Positions 7,221 through 14,919 of a DNA stretch of 15,000 bases are shown here, one piece after another. How positions within the stretch are numbered: position 1 is the first letter of the stretch; every line of letters begins with the position of its first letter. The translations under genes were made by a program, and so were the position numbers. Below the pieces are notes generated by a model. That model made no database searches and was not told the origin of the DNA. It worked only from the letters and a program-made list of their open reading frames with translations. Source of the stretch: Leishmania mexicana MHOM/GT/2001/U1103 (taxonomy: Eukaryota; Euglenozoa; Kinetoplastea; Trypanosomatida; Trypanosomatidae); contig NC_018338.1 in assembly GCF_000234665.1 (NCBI RefSeq), positions 516,084-531,083 of the forward strand, in the 5' to 3' direction.

Positions 7221-9584
7221 ATGTCTGGCAAGAAGGCGACGGAGGCGACCGTGAACTTGGCCACCCTGGCGGAGCCAGACTTCTGGCGGCAACGCGTCGA
7301 AATCTTCGAGAAGCTATGGCAGCAGCAGCAGAACCGCTATGAGTCGATGAAGGCCCCGATCAAGGTGAGCCTACCGGATGGGAAGGTGATGGACGCCGAG
7401 AGCTGGGTTACCTGCCCGCGGGACATCGCAAGGCGCCTGTCCAACTCGCTGCCAGACAAGGTCATTGTGGCCCGCGTGAACGAGGCCCTGTGGGACTTGA
7501 CGCGGCCGTTCGAGGCGGACTGCCAACTGGAGCTGCTGGACTGGGACGACAAGGATGCACGTGAGGTGTTCTGGCACAGCTCCTCGCACGTGCTCGGCTA
7601 CGCGCTCGAGCGCATCTTCGACACGAAGCTCTCCGTCGGCCCGGCGCTGGAGGAGGGCGGCTTCTTTTACGAGGGCCTCACTAATCGCCCGGTGTCGGAG
7701 TCCGACTACAAGGCGATCGAGTCAGCCATGCAGGAGCTGGTGAAGCAGAAGATGCCATACCAGCGTCTCGAAGTGTCGAAGGAGGACGCCCTGAGGCTCT
7801 TCGGCTACACGGAGTTCAAGAGCAAGATCCTGGCAAGCAAGGTGCCGGACGGGGGCTCGTGCACCGTGTACCGGTGCGGTATGCTGATTGACCCGTGCCG
7901 TGGTCCCCACCTCCCGGACACGGGCCGCGTCAAGGCCTTTGCTGTGACCAAGAACTCTTCCTCTTACTTTGAGGGCAAGGCCGAGAACGAGGTGCTGCAG
8001 CGCGTGTACGGCATTTCGTTTCCGAAGAACCCCATGCTGACGGAGTGGAAGATGATCCAGGAGGAGGCTGCGAAGCGTGACCACCGCGTGATTGGCCGCC
8101 AACAGAACCTCTTCAACTTCCACGAGGTCTCGCCTGGTAGCGCCTTCTGGCTGCCGCACGGCGCTCGCATCTACAACACCCTCGTAGAGTTCCTGCGCAA
8201 GAAGTATCGCTGCTGCGGCTTCCAGGAGGTCATCTCGCCGAACATGTACTCCTCCAAACTTTGGATGGTGTCGGGCCACTGGGAGAAGTACGCCGACAAC
8301 ATGTTCTGCACCAAGTGCGAAAAGGAGGACTTTGGTCTGAAGCCGATGAACTGCCCGGGCCACTGCATCATGTTCGCGTCGCAGCCGCACTCGTACAAGG
8401 AGCTGCCGATTCGCTACGCCGACTTTGGCGTGCTGCACCGGAACGAGCTGAGCGGCGCCTTGACGGGGCTGACCCGCGTGCGCCGCTTCCAGCAGGACGA
8501 TGCACACATCTTCTGCCGCATGGACCAGATCACAGATGAGATGGAGGGCCAGATGCAGTTCCTCAGTGACGTTTACGGCGTGCTGGGCTTCAAGTTCTAT
8601 TTTTACCACTCCACCCGCCCCGCGAACAAGCTCGGCTCCGACGCGCTCTGGGACCAGTCCGAGTCGTATCTGCGCACCGCGCTCAACCGGTTCTGCGGCA
8701 TTCCGGAGGAACTGCCCGATCCGCTGCACCCGGACCAGCGCTTTCACTACGACGGCAAGCCGGACTCGGTCAAGAAGATGAAGATGCTCATGAAGAAGGC
8801 GGAGCGCAGCGAGGACCCGAACGCGTGGAAGGGCCCAACCAACGGCAGCGAGGGCTGGATCGAGAACGCTGGCGATGGCGCCTTCTACGGCCCCAAGATC
8901 GACATCGTGGTCGAGGACGCGCTGCGCCGCCGCCACCAGTGCGCCACGATCCAGTTGGACTTCAACCTGCCGAGTCGCTTTGGCCTGAAGTACACCCTTC
9001 CCACCGCAGAGAAGGACGAGGCGACGGTGGGCCCAACGGAGAAGCGGAGGCATGCCGACCCTGCCTCGACCGCGTCGTCGCCGGCCGTGGCAGAGGGCGA
9101 GAGCAAACCGAAGCCCGGCACGTACGAGGCTGCTGTGCGTGACCTTGGCATCGACCTCGAGCTGGACGCCAACCAGGCCCGCCCCGTCATGATCCACCGC
9201 GCCATTCTCGGTTCCTTGGAGCGCTCGATCGCCATTCTGTGCGAGCACTTTGGCGGCGACTGGCCGTTCTGGCTGAGCCCCCGCCAAGTGATGGTGGTGC
9301 CTGTTTCGGCCTCCAACTACGAGTATTCACAGCAGGTGCGCGACACGATGCACGATGCCGGCTTCCACGCGGACGTCGACAACGGTGCCGCCACGCTGGA
9401 CAAGAAGATCCGCAACGCGGAGAAGGCGCGCTACAACTTCATCCTTGTCGTGGGTCAGCAGGAGCAGGACGCGACCGGCGTCAACATCCGCGCGCGCGGG
9501 GAGAGGAGACTGGGTAACAAGTCACTCGAGGAGGCGTTGCAGTGGTTCAAGGAGCTGGCGGACACACATAGCCGGGAGTACTAG
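7221..9584 (+). CDS. ThrRS: threonyl-tRNA synthetase (class II)
   Basis: A 787-aa enzyme joining threonine to tRNA-Thr using ATP. Domains in order: TGS at about 47-108; N2 editing domain with zinc-type residues H119-x3-H123, C226 and H230 (CRGPH) and the RCG motif at 218-220; class II catalytic core with motif 1 at about 333-362, LKPMNCPGHC containing the likely zinc ligand Cys378, motif 2 around Arg407 with His429, GAFYGPKID at about 553-561, and motif 3 with zinc ligand His659 (VMIHRAILGSLERS); and a C-terminal anticodon-binding domain at about 685-780. Compared with bacterial enzymes there are two insertions of roughly 50-60 residues, at about 492-550 and 592-650. The frame is open upstream to 6786 only from TTG. 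ATG 7221 is the first in-frame ATG and has a CCACC context. Trypanosomatids import all mitochondrial tRNAs and usually use one gene per synthetase for both compartments. Confidence 0.97.
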   Translation: MSGKKATEATVNLATLAEPDFWRQRVEIFEKLWQQQQNRYESMKAPIKVSLPDGKVMDAESWVTCPRDIARRLSNSLPDKVIVARVNEALWDLTRPFEADCQLELLDWDDKDAREVFWHSSSHVLGYALERIFDTKLSVGPALEEGGFFYEGLTNRPVSESDYKAIESAMQELVKQKMPYQRLEVSKEDALRLFGYTEFKSKILASKVPDGGSCTVYRCGMLIDPCRGPHLPDTGRVKAFAVTKNSSSYFEGKAENEVLQRVYGISFPKNPMLTEWKMIQEEAAKRDHRVIGRQQNLFNFHEVSPGSAFWLPHGARIYNTLVEFLRKKYRCCGFQEVISPNMYSSKLWMVSGHWEKYADNMFCTKCEKEDFGLKPMNCPGHCIMFASQPHSYKELPIRYADFGVLHRNELSGALTGLTRVRRFQQDDAHIFCRMDQITDEMEGQMQFLSDVYGVLGFKFYFYHSTRPANKLGSDALWDQSESYLRTALNRFCGIPEELPDPLHPDQRFHYDGKPDSVKKMKMLMKKAERSEDPNAWKGPTNGSEGWIENAGDGAFYGPKIDIVVEDALRRRHQCATIQLDFNLPSRFGLKYTLPTAEKDEATVGPTEKRRHADPASTASSPAVAEGESKPKPGTYEAAVRDLGIDLELDANQARPVMIHRAILGSLERSIAILCEHFGGDWPFWLSPRQVMVVPVSASNYEYSQQVRDTMHDAGFHADVDNGAATLDKKIRNAEKARYNFILVVGQQEQDATGVNIRARGERRLGNKSLEEALQWFKELADTHSREY

Positions 9585-9790
9585 GCCACTCTCCTAATGA
9601 CGAATAGGCAAGGCTAGACATGGATGCGGGGGTGCATGTGCGCATGTTGTTGCGCTTGCGGGTGCTTGAATGGGTCGGTTATATATGTAATGGTGAGAAG
9701 CGTGGGGTTCGCGGGTCGTGCGTAGTGGGAGAGATTGTAGGCCGAGGGTGGAGGTGTTGGAGAGGAGCGAAGGACTTGTGCGAGACGCGT

Positions 9791-9812
9791 GGGGAGGAGG
9801 GAGGGGGGGGGG
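9791..9812 (+). other. G-quadruplex motif in the ThrRS 3' UTR
   Basis: G4-A-GGAGGG-A-G10 satisfies the four-run G3+ quadruplex rule with short loops and lies on the transcribed (mRNA-sense) strand about 207 nt after the stop codon. The whole block from about 9620 is G-rich. Confidence 0.7.
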
Positions 9813-10669
9813 TACATGCACCTGGAAGTCTCTGACTTTTTCTCTTTTGCGCGCTCGCTACGTGATTTGTATTTTGTTGGAGCTTTCTCTACACGCCGCC
9901 GCCTTTTTTTTTTCGTCTCCCTTTTCCGCTCCTCTCCTGCTTTTCGCTTCGTTGTCTCCCAGCTCAGTTGGCCGTTTCCTCCTACGTGTGGTGTCTCTCT
10001 CTCCTCGCCTTTGTCTTGCTCTTGGCCCCTCCCCCTGCAAGAAAAAAAAGTTACCCCAAATGTTCGCCAGCCCTGATTACATGGGCACCAGCGAAAGAAC
10101 TGTCACAGCGGAGTTGCGCCCCCATCGAAACAACCACGAATGGGACGGAAGATGAAAGTGTGGAGGCGCTTTGCGTTGCCCGGGGGCGAGAGCGCGTGTG
10201 GTCTTTCGTCTCAGGTGTTTATTTATTGTTTGCTCGTGTGGTCTGTCTATGTGTATGTGTCTATGTGCATCTCTCTATGACTGCGCCGTTTCTTCCCCCC
10301 TCCCTCCGTTGCTGGTGGTGGTTTTCTCGAGCGCTTGTGTGCGTTTTCTTCGGTCGCGGTTCTCTACGGGTTGCCGTTGCCCGCCTGTGCCACGGGCGTG
10401 TATGTCGTCGTCTTTTTGTGTGAATGGTTCGCATACCTCTTCCGTTCCTTATATTAGTCTCCCCACCTCCCCTTGTTGTGTGCTCTTTAACAGTGGCGTA
10501 AAGGCTGAATGATCACAGCAGCAGCATGACGAAGCACCCAGAGGACGGAAGGCGAAGGCAGAGGAAGGAAACGAAAAGGCTTGGCAACGACGAAGTGGTG
10601 CGCTTCTCTCGGTGCTGCCTCTGCCTCTGCCTTTTCTTCAGCTACGCCGAACACCGGCATCTGACCACT

Positions 10670-10695
10670 GGGCTCGCGCGCACACCCGCGAGCCC
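10670..10695 (+). other. perfect GC-rich hairpin
   Basis: GGGCTCGCG (10670-10678) pairs with CGCGAGCCC (10687-10695) across an 8-nt loop, giving nine perfect base pairs. It is immediately followed by the pyrimidine tract of a candidate splice acceptor. Confidence 0.8.
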
Positions 10696-10723
10696 TTTTC
10701 TCTGTCGCTTTCTTTTTTAAAAG
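10694..10723 (+). promoter_or_regulatory. candidate trans-splice acceptor (AG 10722-10723)
   Basis: A C/T tract ending in a run of six T's is followed by AAAAG. If used for PEX5 the leader would be 545 nt and contain upstream ATGs. AGs at 11198-11199 and 11202-11203 behind a weaker tract would give a leader of about 65-70 nt. Confidence 0.35.
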
Positions 10724-11268
10724 AGGGGATGCTGTTGCAAGCCGTGTGACGGTCATGTGCACCGCTGATCGGTCAACCGCGTCTGACCTGCTTTTGAGCG
10801 ACGGCGTGCCTATGTGCTACTGTTGGCAGAGCGTGGCGAGTGCGGCAGCACAACCTCCGTCGCTCGGCTTGCCTTCCTCGCTCTTCGTCGCGGCGCTCTC
10901 ACAAGGCTAACGCTACTCTCTCGCAACACCATGATCTACATTAACATCCTCATCCTTGTATCCCGCCTTGTTTTCTCACCTCGACTTTACCGAATCGCTG
11001 TCCTGATGATGGCACAAATACCCGCCCCCCTCCTCAAGCATCGTCGTCGTGCTTGTACACACATACGCACGCGCACAGTCTCCCCGCGCACACACGCACA
11101 TACGCCGGAGCCAAACCGTCACAAGACTACGCACCCACCCCTACGTGCGTAGCTCCTCGGCGTATCTGCGAAGCTCGCTCCGTTCTCGACGCACCTAAGT
11201 CAGTGCGCAACTAACGCTATCTCTACCCATATTGCTCGCTTTCCCTCAACACAAAACAAACGGCCACA

Positions 11269-13155
11269 ATGGACTGCAACACCGGAATGCAGCTGGGGCA
11301 GCAGTTCTCGAAGGATGCCATGATGATGCATGGTGGCGTGCCCATGAGCGGCGCCATGTCGGAGCAGGATACTCTGATGATGAGCGCGCAGGTGGCAGGC
11401 GCCAACCCCATGATGACGGCTCAGTGGGCACAAAATTTTCAGCAGCAGCAGGCGATGCAAGCGATGCGGCAGCAGCACGAGATGGAGCAGGCATTTCAGA
11501 ACTCGCAGCAGCAGCAACAGCAAGCTACTGTTGCGCAGAGTGGACAAATGCTTGGCATGGCTGGGCCGCCGCAGCAGCAGTTTATGGCGCAGCAGCAGCA
11601 AGCATCCATGATGAATGCCGCTATGATGAGCCAGGGGATGGTGGCGGCTAACATGGGTTTTGGTATGATGATGCCACGCACGCAGTATCAGCCGTTGTCC
11701 AACCTGTCCGCACTGCAACCCAAGCAGCAGCAGCCGCCCCTTGTCAACCTCGCACCAGCGGCGCAGGACTCGGCGTGGGCGGACCAGCTCAGCCAGCAAC
11801 AATGGAGCACCGACTACTCGCAGGTGCAGACCTTCAGTGCACCAGGGATGGAGGACAAGACAGTGGAGGAGCGCATAAAGGATAGCGAATTCTACAAGTT
11901 CATGGACCAGGTCAAGAATAAGGAGGTTCTGATCGACGAGGAGAAGGGCGAGCTGGTGCAGGGCCCCGGCCCCGAGGTGGGGGTGCCAGAGGATGCGGAG
12001 TACCTTCGTCACTGGGCCGAGATGGAGGGGCTGAACATGCCGGAGAGCGTCTTCCAGCCGCCTCCACTGGCGAGCGCGATGACGTCTCCGGAGAACGGGG
12101 ACCCGGACGCGTACGTCAAGGAGATGGATATGGCCGAGAACGACGTCGAAGACTGGGCGCAGGAGTATGCGGAGATGCAGGGGCGCCTGCAGAAGGCGAC
12201 GAACAGCACCGACTACCCCTTCGAGCCAAACAACCCGTACATGTTCCACGACTTTCCGTTCGATGAGGGGATGGAGATGCTCCAGCTCGGCAACCTTGCC
12301 GAGGCCGCTCTCGCTTTCGAGGCCGTTTGCCACAAGGACAGCAGTAATGAGAAGGCATGGCAGATTCTCGGAACGACGCAGGCGGAGAACGAGAAGGATG
12401 GGCTGGCCATCATCGCGCTAAACAATGCCCGCAAACTGAACCCCTGCAACCTCGACGTTCACGCCGCGCTGAGCGTGTCGCACACGAACGAGCGCAACGC
12501 CGACGCCGCCATGGACTCGCTGAAGGCGTGGCTCGTAAATCATCCCGAGTATGAGCAGCTCGCCTCCGTCTCTATCCCGCCTGACGCGGAGCTCGACGTG
12601 CAGGAAACGTTCTTCTTTGCCGACCCCTCCCGCATGCGGGAGGCCCGCACCCTCTACGAAGCTGCCATCGAGATGAATCCGAGCGACTCCCAGCTTTTCA
12701 CGAATCTCGGCGTGCTGCACAACGTGGCACATGAGTTCGACGAGGCCGCCGAGTGCTTCCGCAAGGCGGTCGCGCTGAACCCCGATGACCCAAAGATGTG
12801 GAACAAGCTCGGCGCCACCCTGGCGAACGGCGGCCACCCTGACCAGGCACTGGAGGCGTACAATCGCGCTCTGGACATCAACCCAGGCTATGTACGGGCC
12901 ATGTACAACATGGCAGTGGCGTACAGCAACATGTCGCAGTACGACATGGCCGCTCGTCAAATTGTCAAGGCGATCGCGTCGCAGCAGGGCGGCACGAAGC
13001 CCAGCGGCGAGGGCTCCATCATGGCAACACGCAACATGTGGGACCTTCTGCGTATGACGCTGAACCTCATGGACCGCGATGACTTGGTGCAGTTGACATA
13101 CAACGAGCAGTTGGAGCCGTTTGTGAAGGAGTTCAAACTCGAGGGCCACGTCTAA
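11269..13155 (+). CDS. PEX5: peroxin 5, PTS1 receptor for glycosomal import
   Basis: A 628-aa cycling cytosolic/glycosomal receptor that binds C-terminal PTS1 signals and delivers cargo to the PEX13/PEX14 docking complex. The N-terminal half carries three pentapeptide WxxxF/Y motifs for PEX14 (W53-F57, W179-Y183, W296-Y300), matching the number and spacing reported for Leishmania PEX5. Cys3 fits the near-N-terminal cysteine monoubiquitinated for receptor recycling. Residues 1-135 are exceptionally Met/Gln-rich. The C-terminal TPR domain spans about 330-610. WNKLGATLANG (511-521) and GYVRAMYN with N554 are the PTS1-pocket signature, and N512, N520, N547 and N554 align by eye with the asparagines contacting PTS1 in human PEX5. 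The ATG at 11269 is followed by an intact frame; length equals known Leishmania PEX5 (about 625 aa) plus a few residues. Glycosomes house glycolysis, so the gene is expected to be essential. Confidence 0.98.
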   Translation: MDCNTGMQLGQQFSKDAMMMHGGVPMSGAMSEQDTLMMSAQVAGANPMMTAQWAQNFQQQQAMQAMRQQHEMEQAFQNSQQQQQQATVAQSGQMLGMAGPPQQQFMAQQQQASMMNAAMMSQGMVAANMGFGMMMPRTQYQPLSNLSALQPKQQQPPLVNLAPAAQDSAWADQLSQQQWSTDYSQVQTFSAPGMEDKTVEERIKDSEFYKFMDQVKNKEVLIDEEKGELVQGPGPEVGVPEDAEYLRHWAEMEGLNMPESVFQPPPLASAMTSPENGDPDAYVKEMDMAENDVEDWAQEYAEMQGRLQKATNSTDYPFEPNNPYMFHDFPFDEGMEMLQLGNLAEAALAFEAVCHKDSSNEKAWQILGTTQAENEKDGLAIIALNNARKLNPCNLDVHAALSVSHTNERNADAAMDSLKAWLVNHPEYEQLASVSIPPDAELDVQETFFFADPSRMREARTLYEAAIEMNPSDSQLFTNLGVLHNVAHEFDEAAECFRKAVALNPDDPKMWNKLGATLANGGHPDQALEAYNRALDINPGYVRAMYNMAVAYSNMSQYDMAARQIVKAIASQQGGTKPSGEGSIMATRNMWDLLRMTLNLMDRDDLVQLTYNEQLEPFVKEFKLEGHV

Positions 13156-13219
13156 TCACCTGCTACACGAGGAAGAGACAGACAGTGTTTTACAGCAGCA
13201 CGGTGGTAAGGGTATTGCT

Positions 13220-13239
13220 GGGGAGTGGGAGGGAGGGGG
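13220..13239 (+). other. G-quadruplex motif early in the PEX5 3' UTR
   Basis: Four G-runs (4, 3, 3 and 5) are separated by loops of 3, 1 and 1 nt. It is a textbook short-loop quadruplex motif, 65 nt after the PEX5 stop codon and on the mRNA-sense strand. Confidence 0.75.
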
Positions 13240-13696
13240 AGAGGAGTGCGGCAAGCTATCCGTCGTCCTACCCTTTTGTTGGCCTGCTCCCCTCCCCGCC
13301 TTCGCCCATACGTGCCTCCCTGTTCTTGCTATCTCCCCCTCCCACACACTCGCTTCAGAGCTTATTCTCTCTTTTCTCTCCTTGCTGAGCTCGCCCCCCC
13401 CTCCCCCAACCGCCCTCCTCCTCCAATAAACGTGTGCGTTTCACCGTCTCCCTCTGCCCTTCCCTCCTTCCCCTTCGACCAACAAGCAGCAGCGCCGCAC
13501 AGCCCATCAACCAGTGAGTCCACTCACTCCAATCATGTTCTGTGTGGTCCTCTTTTCTTGTTCGCCTCTTTTTTTTCCTCTTGGAAAGGGAGGGAAGTCG
13601 CCGCTGGTGGCCTCATGCCTTTCTCGGTTGCCGTTTCCCTGCGTTTCCTTTTGCCGTTGTTGTATTCTCGGGCTGCCACCCTCCCCCTTTTTATAT

Positions 13697-13732
13697 ACAC
13701 ACATATATATGTATATATATATATATGTGTGT
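13697..13732 (+). other. long AT/GT inverted repeat (hairpin or cruciform)
   Basis: The 14-base arm at 13697-13710 (CA then TA repeats) is perfectly complementary to 13719-13732 (AT then GT repeats) with an 8-nt loop. Single-strand folding and cruciform extrusion are both plausible. Confidence 0.85.
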
Positions 13733-13764
13733 GTGCGTCGTTTCTTCACCTCTGATGACGGCGT

Positions 13765-13810
13765 CTCCCTTTTTCTCCTTCCACTTCGTTTTTCGTCGCC
13801 TTTGCTTCAG
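13765..13810 (+). promoter_or_regulatory. strong candidate trans-splice acceptor (AG 13809-13810)
   Basis: A pyrimidine-rich tract of about 45 bases ends in TTCAG, 654 nt after the PEX5 stop. Its position suggests the processing site of a following gene or of a short transcript beginning here. Confidence 0.45.
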
Positions 13811-13876
13811 GGCGCTTGACTGCCTGCGTCTCTGACCACCACCCTCCCTCCCTCTGTGTCTCTCTGCTGCCGCTGT

Positions 13877-14020
13877 ATGGTGCATAAGGCTTTTGGCGCC
13901 GTCTTGTCGCCGCGGCTCACTGGGCACGACGTATGCATGTGTGAGAGAACACCAAGAAGAAAAAGGGGGGGGGTAGACCACCTCCGTCTTTCGCTACCTG
14001 AGCCGCCCCAAACAACCTGA
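13877..14020 (+). CDS. possible small ORF, 47 aa, unrecognised
   Basis: The first ATG after the acceptor at 13810 (66-nt leader) opens a 47-codon frame ending at TGA 14018-14020. The N-terminus MVHKAFGAVLSPRLTGHDV uses G/C-rich third positions. The middle reads through a G9 run (PRRKRGG), which is prone to length change. Its 3' end overlaps the SIDER-like element. There is no family match by eye, and a chance ORF is the default. Confidence 0.2.
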   Translation: MVHKAFGAVLSPRLTGHDVCMCERTPRRKRGGVDHLRLSLPEPPQTT

Positions 14021-14550
14021 TGACGGGAGATGCTTCACACTGCGCGGTGCATCTCTGGGTCCAGCACACCCTCCACTCTGTGTTTGTGCGGAACGCCAAG
14101 CAGCCTCCCCCATATGCCTGCCAATGCTGAACAGCCTGTGGTGGTGAAAAGGTCAGGTACCTGCAACGTGGGAAGGTCAACGCGGTGCATTGCTGCTGAT
14201 GTCGGCAGTCAGATCCTGAATGGCGTTGCGTCGGAGCGACCTGCGGCAGTGGACACTTTTGCACTATCCGCGTGATGCTCGAAGCGTCAGCGCGACCTAG
14301 GCGTATCGCAGCTGGCCCCTCGCCGCGCCTACAGGTGCGAGTAACCTGTGCGCCCCCCCGCGAGGGACGCACCACGTGGCAACACTGGCATGGCGGGAGC
14401 GGCGGCGAGGCGACCTGCCGGGGGTGGGTGGGTGGGAGGCGGGTGATTTGGTGGAGTTGGAGGCGACGGGGCCGGGTAGCGTGGAGTCGGACTCATGTTG
14501 AATGGCAGAGTGTGGACCTTGAGAAGCAACAAGAGTAAAAAAGAAAAAAA
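13985..14550 (+). mobile_element. candidate SIDER-type degenerate retroposon, sense orientation
   Basis: A block of about 550 bases interrupts the low-complexity intergenic DNA with mixed, complex sequence and ends in an A-rich tail at 14536-14550. It lies in the putative 3' UTR of PEX5, on the sense strand. Length, location and tail match the SIDER (short interspersed degenerate retroposon) families of Leishmania, which derive from ingi/L1Tc-like retroposons and of which SIDER2 is linked to mRNA destabilisation. Segments such as GCATCTCTGGGTCCAGCAC and the GGCGGGAGCGGCGGCGAGG stretch look to me like SIDER2, but that is recollection, not an alignment. The exact 5' end and target-site duplication could not be defined. 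Confidence 0.55.
14420..14443 (+). other. G-quadruplex motif inside the SIDER-like element
   Basis: G5-T-G3-T-G3-T-G3 then AGGCGGG: four G3+ runs with single-T loops, the most stable class of parallel quadruplex. It lies on the same strand as the A-rich tail. Confidence 0.8.
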
Positions 14551-14904
14551 GGAACGTCCCTATGTAGGCATCAAAAGCGAAGTGCAGCACTCACACACAC
14601 AAGGTCAAAGTATGTGACAGAGGGATAGGCTGCGTCTGTGCAAGAGGCAGTGCAAAATTCGACATATCAGGCCTTTCCGGCGGACTGGGCGCTCGAACCT
14701 TCCCTGTAAGGCAGTCTTTGAATTCACCCATACACACAGCGAAGAGAAGCAGGGAAACAAAAGGCAACTACACCAACGTGTCTGAGAAAACGAGGAAAAA
14801 AAAGTTGTGGCGATGCGCGCTTGTGAGTGAGTGAGGTTTTCCCTTTCCGTGGCCATACACCCTCGAGAATGTTTGCTGCCGTGCCATCACGATGGTGGCG
14901 GCGA

Positions 14905-14919
14905 GGGGGGAGGGGAGGG
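14905..14919 (+). other. G-rich tract near the window end
   Basis: G-runs of 6, 4 and 3 are separated by single A's. Only three clear runs are present, so a complete three-tier quadruplex needs the G6 run to be split. Confidence 0.4.

Larger units (their letters stand above)
9585..11268 (+). other. intergenic region between ThrRS and PEX5
   Basis: The first 240 bases are strikingly G-rich on the top strand (about 9620-9822). They are followed by pyrimidine tracts at about 9830-10030 and 10205-10470, a mixed block at 10500-10700 with a GC hairpin, and a CA-rich tract at about 11058-11100. Short ORFs such as 10526-10720 and 10931-11152 are low-complexity or Arg/Cys-rich and unconvincing. No gene is supported. 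Confidence 0.7.

Noticed and set aside
7722..9287. 521-codon open frame on the minus strand
   Set aside because: It is fully antisense to the ThrRS catalytic domains. High third-position G/C in the real gene removes stops on the opposite strand, and the translation is His/Leu/Val/Arg low-information with no motif.
10526..10720. 64-codon ORF overlapping the GC hairpin
   Set aside because: The composition is Cys/Leu/Arg low complexity from pyrimidine and GC repeats, with no independent support.
10931..11152. 73-codon ORF with a hydrophobic start (MIYINILILVSRLVFS) upstream of PEX5
   Set aside because: The second half is CA-repeat-derived His/Arg/Thr. It has no clear acceptor just upstream and no conservation evidence, so it is more likely leader sequence.
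11200..12333. 377-codon open frame on the minus strand
   Set aside because: It is antisense to PEX5. The Leu/His-rich product reflects the complement of CAG and ATG codons, not a protein family.
14018..14030. CTGATGA resembling a C-box of a C/D snoRNA
   Set aside because: No matching D-box and terminal stem were found at a suitable distance, and a single short box is expected by chance.
14670..14720. Possible tRNA T-loop (GGTTCGAG on the minus strand around 14691)
   Set aside because: The flanking bases cannot form a 5-bp T-stem and no D-arm or acceptor stem pairs at the expected distance.
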